Positions 56,820 to 64,000 of a stretch of 64,000 bases of DNA are shown one piece after another; within the stretch, counting starts at the first letter, position 1; every line of letters starts with the position of its first letter. Source of the stretch: AP-15 sp963738185 (GTDB lineage: Bacteria; Pseudomonadota; Alphaproteobacteria; ATCC43930; CGMCC-115725); assembly GCA_963738185.1 (NCBI GenBank), contig CAVTVA010000003.1, forward strand, positions 2,356,001 to 2,420,000, in the 5' to 3' direction. The position numbers and the translations under genes were made by a program. A model generated the notes under the pieces. The model had not been told where the DNA came from. It did not search any database and was given only the letters and a program-made list of their open reading frames with translations.

Positions 56820-57824
56820 CTACATCAATGTGGCGTTGACGCCGGTCTCGGCGAGTTCGGTGCCGAAGCAGCGCTGGTAGTATTCGGCCACCGCCGGGCG
56901 CTCCATCTCGTCGCATTTGTTGAGAAAGGTCAGCCGGAAGCCGAACGACAGATCGCCGAAGATTGCCGCATTCTCGGCCCAGGTCATGACCGTGCGCGGC
57001 GACATCACGGTCGAGATGTCGCCATTGATAAACCCGGCGCGCGTGAGGTCGGCGAGCGCCACCATCGCGCTGATCGTGCGCCTTCCTTCCTCGTTGTCGT
57101 AGGTCGGCACCTTGGCCAGCACGATCTCAACCTCGGCGTCATGCGGCAGATAGTTCAGGGTGGCGACAATGTTCCAGCGGTCCATCTGGCCCTGGTTGAT
57201 CTGCTGGGTCCCGTGATAGAGGCCGGTGGTGTCGCCGAGGCCGACCGTGTTCGCAGTGGAGAACAGGCGGAAGTTCGGATGTGGACGGATCACCCGGTTC
57301 TGGTCCAAGAGGGTCAGCTTGCCCTCGACCTCGAGCACCCGCTGGATCACGAACATCACATCGGGGCGGCCGGCATCGTACTCGTCAAAGCACAACGCCA
57401 CCGGATGCTGCAATGCCCAGGGCAGGAGGCCCTCGCGGAACTCGGTCACCTGCTTGTTGTCGCGCAGCACGATCGCATCCTTGCCGACCAGATCGATGCG
57501 GCTGATGTGGCTGTCGAGGTTGACACGGATGCAGGGCCAGTTGAGCCGGGCCGCCACCTGCTCGACATGGGTAGATTTGCCGGTGCCGTGATAGCCCTGG
57601 ATCATGACCCGTCGGTTAAAGGCGAAGCCGGCGAGGATCGCCAGTGTCGTGTCATGGTCGAAGCGATAGGCGTCGTCAAAATCGGGGACGTGCTCGCTTG
57701 CCTGGCTGAACGCCGGAACCTGAAGGTCGCTGTTGATCCCGAAGGTCTGGCGGACCGAAATGGTGATGTCGGGCTTTTCGAGCGGAAACGCGTCGGCAGG
57801 CGCCGTTGGCTGAACGGATGGCAT
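56820..57824 (-). CDS. cobS: Cobaltochelatase subunit CobS
   Basis: 334 residues. AAA+ motifs are visible: Walker A GYHGTGKSTHVEQ, Walker B ALCFDEYDAGRPDV and sensor 1 FRLFSTANTVGLGD. CobS forms the ATPase hexamer that works with CobT and CobN. It lies upstream of cobT on the same strand, separated from it by a palindromic element. Confidence 0.96.
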   Translation of the reverse strand: MPSVQPTAPADAFPLEKPDITISVRQTFGINSDLQVPAFSQASEHVPDFDDAYRFDHDTTLAILAGFAFNRRVMIQGYHGTGKSTHVEQVAARLNWPCIRVNLDSHISRIDLVGKDAIVLRDNKQVTEFREGLLPWALQHPVALCFDEYDAGRPDVMFVIQRVLEVEGKLTLLDQNRVIRPHPNFRLFSTANTVGLGDTTGLYHGTQQINQGQMDRWNIVATLNYLPHDAEVEIVLAKVPTYDNEEGRRTISAMVALADLTRAGFINGDISTVMSPRTVMTWAENAAIFGDLSFGFRLTFLNKCDEMERPAVAEYYQRCFGTELAETGVNATLM

Positions 57825-57882
57825 TATTTTCTTGCGTCCTGGCAGTGGGGCGGAGGGAATTTGAGCGATTGGAGCCTATGGT

Positions 57883-58479
57883 TCAACCGAAATAGCCGGC
57901 TTTCAGCGTGGCATAGGCCTGATTGATGATTTTGAGCTTTTCTTCGGCTGCCTTGTCGCCGCCATGGGCATCGGGATGGTGCAGCTTGACCAGCGCCTTG
58001 TACCGCGCCTTGAGCCGCACCGGGGTGAAGGGCGGCTCGATCTCGAACACCGCAAGCGCCTGCTCCTGCGCCGACAGCGCGCGGCGCGCCGCCTCGCGGG
58101 CCGGCCGGTCGCGCTCGCGCCCGCTGCGCTGGCCGGTTTGGGCGCCGCCGCTTGGATAAAGGTCGAACGGATCGCGAACCCGCGCCGCCCAGCCCGGCAC
58201 ATGCCGGTCGCCGAGGCGCCAGGTCGGCCGCTGCCATACCGTATCGCTGCGGATTTCGGCCTCGATCTCGCTGTCGCTCATCCCGGCATAATAGTTCCAC
58301 GCCGCATTGTAGGCGCGCACGTGATCGAGACAGAACCAGTAGTAATCATGCAAGTCGAGCCGCGACTTGGGCGCGCGGAAATCGCCGCCGGCCGCGCATT
58401 CGGGGTGGTCGCACACCCGAACTGGCGTTTCGGCCGCGGCCTCAAAGACGGGATCAAGCTCCAGGCGCCGCATGATCAT
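57883..58479 (-). CDS. J-domain (DnaJ-like) protein upstream of cobS
   Basis: About 198 residues. The N-terminal part has C-x-H-P-E-C (RVCDHPECAAGGDFRAP) and YYWFCLDHVRAYNAAWNYYA, a conserved module of these proteins. The C-terminal J domain (about 140-198) has the HPD tripeptide in LVKLHHPDAHGGDKAAEEKL. Its usual place beside cobS/cobT in alphaproteobacteria suggests a chaperone-type role for the chelatase, but this is inference. Start could be 58479, 58473 or 58509. Confidence 0.88.
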   Translation of the reverse strand: MIMRRLELDPVFEAAAETPVRVCDHPECAAGGDFRAPKSRLDLHDYYWFCLDHVRAYNAAWNYYAGMSDSEIEAEIRSDTVWQRPTWRLGDRHVPGWAARVRDPFDLYPSGGAQTGQRSGRERDRPAREAARRALSAQEQALAVFEIEPPFTPVRLKARYKALVKLHHPDAHGGDKAAEEKLKIINQAYATLKAGYFG

Positions 58480-58810
58480 CAGTATGGGTGGAGCGCCGCC
58501 CGCTGGCAAGAACGCGCGGCGTCGATCGGCCCTTCTGCTGCGCCGGCCGGCGCAGAGGAGGGTTGCGCCAAACGCCGCGAGCCGGCGGTGGCAGACATCA
58601 CAACACCGAGATCGGAGCCGATCGCGGCTTGCCAGCCGCCCGGCGGCAAATTAGGGTCGGGACTGCTCGTGTTTAAGCGGGAAGTTAAGGTGCGCAGGGG
58701 TGCCGCAGCGGCGCGGAACGCCGCGCGCATAAATCGCGCAATGGCGGCGTGGGCAGATCCGCGCCGGCGTTGGGTTGCGAACAATCGCCGGGAGGAGCAG
58801 GGAGACGCTC
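58480..58810. other. Divergent region between the J-domain gene and the ABC importer
   Basis: About 330 bp. It must carry promoters for both directions. A GGGAGGAGCAGGGAG ribosome-binding region lies just before 58811. I see no repeat or RNA gene. Confidence 0.45.
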
Positions 58811-60152
58811 ATGGACACGCGTTATCGGTCAGGGATTCAGCCGCCGCGCGATTTTGCGGGCCGGCGCGGGCCTGCTCGCCGGCACCGCCCTGTCGGGCCG
58901 CTTGGCCCGCGCGGCTGAGAGCCGCCCTGCGCTCGGCACCTGGCCGGCTGGATCGCAGGGCTCTTCGGTGTTTATCGGCATTACCGTGCCCTTGACCGGG
59001 ACCTATGCCGATTCCGGCGAAGACGAGCTGAAGGGGTACAAGCTCGCGGTCGAGCACATCAACAACGGCGACCCGCTGATCAAGAAGATTTCGCCAAAAA
59101 CCACGAAAGGCGTGCTGGGCAAGGAAGTCAAATACGGCGTCGCCGATTCCGAGGCCAAGCCCAACACCGCGGTGCAGGCGCAATCGCGCTTTATCGCCGA
59201 CAACAAGGCGATCCTGATGACCGGCTCGACCTCGAGCGCGGTCGCGGTGGCGTTGAACAAATTGGCGCAGCGCGAAAAGGTGCTCTATGTCGCCGGAGTT
59301 TCCGGCTCCAACGACACCACCGGCAAGGATTGCGTGCGCTACGGCTTCCGCCAATCCTTCTACGGCCAGACCGCGGCCGCCGCGATTGGCCCGCTGTTGC
59401 TCAAGCAGTTCGGCAAGGACAAGAAGGCCGCCTATCTGACGCCCGACTATACCTACGGCCACACGGTTCAGCACTCGGTGGAGGACTATCTGAACAAGCA
59501 CGGCGGCTGGACCACGGCCACCAACCAGGTCGCACCGCTGGGCGCGCCCGATTACAGCTCGTACCTGCTGAATGTCGCCAATTCCGGCGCGGATTACCTG
59601 CTCAACATCAATTGGGGGCACGACGCCGTGTTGTCGACCCAGCAGGCGGAGCAGTTCGGCATCTTCAACAAGATGAAACTGATTATCCCCTACCAGACCC
59701 CGTTCATCGCCAAGGAGGTCGGGCCAAAGATCACCGCGGGAGTCTATGCCGCCACTGATTTCTGGTGGACGCTCGAAGACCGCTATCCGGTCGCCAAGAT
59801 GTTTGTCGCGGCGTTCGACAAGAAATACGGGTACAAGCCGGAATGGGGCGCCAACAACGCCTACATGCAGTTCGCGATGTGGGCCGATGCGTGCGAGCAC
59901 GCCGGCACGTTCTATCCGCCCGACGTGATCAAGGCCTACGAGGCCGGCAGGCATATCGACTCGACGGTGGGCGATGTGTATTGGCGCGCCGCCGACCATC
60001 AGCTTGTCCGCCCGGTCATCATCGTGCGCGGCAAGGCCCCCGAGGCGATGAAGAGCAAGGACGATTACTGGGAGGTCCTGGAAGTGGTCCCCGGCGCGCC
60101 GCTGATGCAGAAGCCCGACGCGTTCGGCTGCCAGCTCGGCGCCTACACCTGA
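58811..60152 (+). CDS. Branched-chain/amide-type ABC substrate-binding protein, Tat-type signal
   Basis: About 445 residues. The signal GFSRRAILRAGAGLLAGTAL has a twin-arginine core and points to Tat export. The mature part is a Leu/Ile/Val-type periplasmic binding fold: SVFIGITVPLTGTYADSGED, AKPNTAVQAQSRFIADNKAI, TGSTSSAVAVALNKLAQREK. A strong ribosome-binding site precedes the ATG at 58811, but that ATG frame (MDTRYRSG) is not the signal-peptide frame, so one base seems gained or lost within the first ten codons. A GTG at 58749 is in frame but has no good site. It leads the liv-type operon. Confidence 0.85.
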
Positions 60153-60175
60153 GGGTGCGGCTGCAACAGCACGGC

Positions 60176-60287
60176 GCGTCCTTCGAGACGGCGCTCCGCG
60201 CCTCCTCAGGATGAGGACCATTGGTCATGGCATTTGCGATACCTCCTCATCCTGAGGAGCCCGTGCTGCGGGCGTCTCGAAGGACGC
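60176..60287. repeat. Long inverted repeat between binding protein and LivH genes
   Basis: A perfect 15-bp outer pair (GCGTCCTTCGAGACG at 60176-60190 and its complement at 60273-60287) encloses a second pair, CCTCCTCAGGATGAGG/CCTCATCCTGAGGAG. The whole forms a long hairpin in the mRNA, ending just 16 bp before the livH start. This unit type is widespread between genes in alphaproteobacteria. Confidence 0.82.
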
Positions 60288-60302
60288 ACGGCGCCGATCC
60301 AG

Positions 60303-61178
60303 ATGATCACCTGGCCTAATTTCGTCTCGCAGCTGTTCAACGGGCTGGCCTCGGGCGCGCTGTTGGCGCTGATCAGCTCGGGGCTGACGATCATCTACGG
60401 CACGCTCGGCGTCTTGAACCTGGCGCACGGCGCGATGTTCATGCTCGGCGGCTATGCGGGATACGTCGCGTTCCAGGCCACCGGCTCGTTCGCGCTCGCC
60501 ATACTCGCCGGCGCGCTGTTTTTGGTTGTCGTCGGCGGGCTTCTCGAATTTGTCGTGATCCGCCATTTCTACAGCCGCCCGGCCGAAGACCAGCTGCTCG
60601 TAACCTTTGGCGTCGGCATCGTCATCGTCGAGCTGGTCCGGCTCGGCTTTGGCAGCTTGTCGAAGACGGTGCCGCCGCCATCCTGGGCGATCGGCGTCAC
60701 TCCGATCGGCTTTCTGATTTATCCGACCTATCGCATCGTCGTGCTGGCGATTGCGGCGGTCGCACTTGGCGTGTTGTACGTCGTCCTCTACCGCACCCGG
60801 CTCGGCATGATCGTGCGCGCCGGGATCGAGGATTCGGGCATGGTCGGCATGCTCGGCATCAACGTCTATCGCGTGTTCATGGTGGTGTTCGGCATCGGCG
60901 CGATGGCCGCCGGGTTTGCCGGCATCGTCAACGCCCCGGTGGTGTCGCTGACCCCCGACATGGGCGACTCGATCCTGGTCGAGACCTTTGTCGTCGTCGT
61001 CATCGGCGGGATCGGCTCGTTTCCGGGTGCGATCCTCGGCGGGCTGATCTCCGGCGAGATTCTCAGCCTGACCTCGATGGTTGATCCGGCATATTCCGAG
61101 GTCATGCTGTTCGCGGTGATGACATTGGTGCTGATGCTGCGGCCGCAGGGCCTCTTCGGCACGCAGGACCGCGAGTGA
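60303..61178 (+). CDS. Branched-chain/amide ABC transporter permease (LivH family)
   Basis: 291 residues from MITWPNFVSQLFNGLASGAL, with about eight membrane helices. The LivH signature is GLTIIYGTLGVLNLAHGAMF, and the EAA-like loop is GMIVRAGIEDSGMVGMLGIN. It forms the channel with LivM. The start lies only 15 bp beyond the long inverted repeat. Confidence 0.93.
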   Translation: MITWPNFVSQLFNGLASGALLALISSGLTIIYGTLGVLNLAHGAMFMLGGYAGYVAFQATGSFALAILAGALFLVVVGGLLEFVVIRHFYSRPAEDQLLVTFGVGIVIVELVRLGFGSLSKTVPPPSWAIGVTPIGFLIYPTYRIVVLAIAAVALGVLYVVLYRTRLGMIVRAGIEDSGMVGMLGINVYRVFMVVFGIGAMAAGFAGIVNAPVVSLTPDMGDSILVETFVVVVIGGIGSFPGAILGGLISGEILSLTSMVDPAYSEVMLFAVMTLVLMLRPQGLFGTQDRE

Positions 61179-61191
61179 GCGAGGCCGCCGG

Positions 61192-63011
61192 ATGCTGCGC
61201 CGCCGCCCGCTGCTGATTGAGGCATTGACGGCGCTCGGTCTCGCCGTCGCGCCGTTTGTGCTGCCGCGTCTTGGATTTGCGCCGAACACGGTCAACCAGA
61301 TCCTGGTATGGGGCCTGTTCGGGATCGGCTTCGACATTCTTTACGGGTATACCGGGCTGCTGTCGTTCGGCCAGTCGGCGTTTTATGGCACCGGCGGGTT
61401 TGTCGCCGCCTATCTGCTGACCAACAATTTGACTGCGAGCGTGCTGTTGGCGCTGATCATCGGCGCGATCGGCGCGGCGCTCGCCGGGATTGTGGTCGGG
61501 GTGGTCGCATTGCGCCGCACCGGCATCTATTTCGCGATGATTACGGTCGCGATCGCCGAGATGTTCTTTTTCATCGAGAACTCGCCGCTTTCGGCGTGGA
61601 CCGGCGGCGAGAACGGGCTGCCCGGGGTGCCGACCCCGCGGCTTGCGCTCGGCAACTTCGCCTACCATGTCGGCAACGGCTGGTCGATGTACGGCTTTGT
61701 CGCAGCCTGCTACTTCATCGGCATCGTGATCGCGCTGCGCATCGTGCGCTCGCCGGTCGGAGCGGTGCTGACCGCGATCCGCGACAACCCGCTGCGGGCC
61801 CGCGCCGTTGGTCACGCCGTCGGTCTCTACAAGCTGACCGCGTTTGTCGTCGGCGCCGCCTATGCCGGTTTCGCCGGCGGCCTCCTCGGCGTGGTGCAAG
61901 GGTTTATGCCGCCCGATGCCTTCACCTTCGACACCTCCGGCCAGCTCGTCATGCAGACCGCGATCGGCGGCGTCGGCACCCTGTTCGGCCCGCTGCTCGG
62001 GGCGGCCGTCTGGCTTTACCTGCGCGACTTCCTGCAGGCTGTGGTCGGGCTCGGCAGCGCTTGGAAGCTCGTGCTTGGTGTGGTTTTCGTGCTGCTGGTC
62101 TGCTTTTTGCGGCGCGGCCTGATCGGCGGCATGCAGGATTTGATCGCGCAGCTCACCGCGCACCGCCGGCCGGCGGCCGCGCGAGCGGCGGCGCCCGGTG
62201 CGGCGGCGCCGGCGCTAGCCAGCATCGGGCCGACCCGCCGCCGGCAGCCGCGGCCGCCGGGTCCGGCGCTGGAGGCCCGCGGACTGACCAAGGCGTTTGA
62301 CGGGCTGGTCGCCAATCGCGATATCGACTTTGCCGTCGAACCGGGTGAACTGCGCGGCATTATCGGCCCCAACGGCGCCGGCAAGAGCACATTTTTCAAG
62401 ATGCTGACCTGCGAGCTGGCGCCGACCTCCGGTCGGATCATCTTCGAGGGCCGCGACATCACCGGTCTCGATGTGGCCCGGGTGTGCCAGCTTGGGCTGA
62501 CCAAGAGCTATCAGATCAACCAGCTGTTCACCCGAATGACGGTGCGCGAAAACATCGTGATCGCCGCGTTGGCCGAGCGGCGCGGCCGATTTCGCCTCGA
62601 TCTGCTGCGGCGGCTCGATCGCGTCGGCGGGCTCGCGATGCAGGCGGACAGCACGCTCTCGCTGGTCGGGCTGGAGGCGCGGGCGGAATTGCCGGTCGCC
62701 GCGCTGGCTTACGGCGAGAAGCGGCGGCTCGAGATCGGGCTGGCGCTCGCCGCCTCGCCGTCGCTGCTGCTGCTGGACGAGCCGCTCGCCGGCATGAGCC
62801 CGGGCGAACGCGCGGAGACGGTGCAATTGCTGAAAAACATCCGGCGCGGGCGCACCCTGGTGGTGGTCGAGCACGATATGGACGCGATGTTCGAATTGGC
62901 CGAGCGCATCACTGTGCTGCACGAAGGGGCGCTGCTGGCCGAAGGCACGCCCGACGAGATCCAGCGCAACAGCCTGGTGCAGGAAGCCTATCTCGGCGGG
63001 GTCAAGGCGGC

Positions 63012-63015
<4 letters not shown>
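61192..63015 (+). CDS. Fused LivM permease and LivG ATPase
   Basis: 607 residues. The N-terminal LivM-type permease (about 1-320) has LLSFGQSAFYGTGGFVAAYL and TAIRDNPLRARAVGHAVGLY. An Ala/Pro linker (about 325-360) follows. The C-terminal LivG-type ATPase (about 362-607) has Walker A GPNGAGKST, the Q-loop at KSYQINQLF, the degenerate signature LAYGEKRRLEIGLAL and Walker B LLLLDEPLAGM. The fusion fixes one permease and one ATPase in a single chain. Its stop overlaps the livF start by GTGA. Confidence 0.93.
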
Positions 63016-63713
<698 letters not shown>

Positions 63714-63865
63714 TCAGCCGCGGCGCCGCCGCCGCAGCAATTCGGGGCGGCCGGGTGGGGAGCAGCTGGTCCGTTGCCGCAAGCCGGCAGCTTGCGCATA
63801 CTCCGGCGAAACAGAAGGCTGGACAGAACCGACGGAGTTTAGCCGGCCAGAACGGGAGGAACGCA

Positions 63866-64000
63866 ATGTCCCAGGAGTTCGACTTTATTGTCGTCGGCGG
63901 CGGATCGGCGGGCGCGGTGATCGCCTCGCGCCTCTCCGAAGATACATCGTGCCGCGTGGCGCTGATCGAGGCCGGCGAACGGCCCCCCGAAATCTCTGCC
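63866..64000 (+). CDS. GMC-family FAD oxidoreductase, partial (right edge)
   Basis: 45 codons from an ATG after GGGAGGA: MSQEFDFIVVGGGSAGAVIA then SRLSEDTSCRVALIEAGERP. This is the N-terminal FAD-binding motif (GGGSAGAV) and E-A-G loop of glucose-methanol-choline oxidoreductases. The substrate cannot be told from this fragment. It follows livF after about 150 bp on the same strand and may act on the imported compound. Confidence 0.9.
   Translation, partial: MSQEFDFIVVGGGSAGAVIASRLSEDTSCRVALIEAGERPPEISA

Noticed and set aside
57825..58810. Cobalamin riboswitch near cobS/cobT
   Set aside because: No B12-box-like sequence was recognised in the gaps around cobS, cobT and the J-domain gene.

Overview
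The window is a gene-dense, GC-rich stretch of an alphaproteobacterial chromosome. Indicators are the sucA/sucB and sucC/sucD/mdh TCA block, a hemD-mic60-hemY operon (bacterial mitofilin is an alphaproteobacterial trait), cobS/cobT next to a J-domain gene, an MbfA-type ferritin/VIT1 fusion, a Ku/LigD end-joining pair and GC-rich palindromic intergenic repeats. A soil or freshwater Rhodospirillales- or rhizobiales-like organism fits; I cannot name it. No phage, plasmid, insertion sequence, CRISPR array or rRNA operon is visible.

Layout. 1-9 kb: CNNM/CorC membrane protein, rpsD, orphan hicB, typA, adenosine kinase and glgX. 9-20.4 kb: thioesterase, VOC protein, then on the minus strand mdh, sucC, sucD, a 1-kb strip of toxin-antitoxin and small-gene remnants, sucA (with an in-frame TAG), sucB, and upstream of mdh a frameshifted M20 amidohydrolase. 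20.5-26.7 kb: lipoprotein and NIPSNAP genes, gamma-glutamyltransferase, a DcaP-type porin with a clear terminator, and a 2OG-Fe(II) oxygenase. 26.9-31 kb: a NitT/TauT-type importer (two permeases in one protein plus ATPase with AAA-associated tail) and an alpha/beta hydrolase. 30.6-34.6 kb: divergent ku and ligD, with a small membrane protein coupled to ligD. 34.7-39.5 kb: a leaderless binding protein, amidase, esterase, DUF488 and tRNA-Thr(CGU). 39.6-44.7 kb: hemY, mic60, hemD, SIMPL protein, thiE. 44.7-49.6 kb: a pimF/pimC/pimD-like set for beta-oxidation of dicarboxylic acids. 49.6-53.6 kb: zinc-ribbon protein, MbfA-like transporter, pyrophosphatase, VOC protein, enoyl-CoA hydratase. 53.6-54.8 kb: an AT-rich decayed PEP-CTERM/LamG gene beside a cobT-like fossil. 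54.8-58.5 kb: cobT, cobS, J-domain gene. 58.8-63.7 kb: a branched-chain/amide-type ABC importer (Tat-type binding protein, LivH, LivM-LivG fusion, LivF), followed by the start of a GMC oxidoreductase.

Two themes stand out. First, palindromic repeats of several families lie in many gaps, and one copy is inside the sucB reading frame, where it encodes about 28 residues of linker. Second, at least seven otherwise well-conserved genes are broken by single-base changes (sucA, M20 hydrolase, ku, amidase, two small genes near 15.5 kb, the PEP-CTERM gene, perhaps the binding-protein start). In ku and the M20 gene the change is the same: an extra A in what should be a GACTC, which is a GANTC (CcrM) site. 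This suggests consensus errors at methylated bases at least as strongly as real gene decay, so broken-gene calls here are provisional.

Starts were chosen from family N-termini and visible ribosome-binding sites. Many long antisense reading frames in this high-GC DNA were judged to be shadows and left out.
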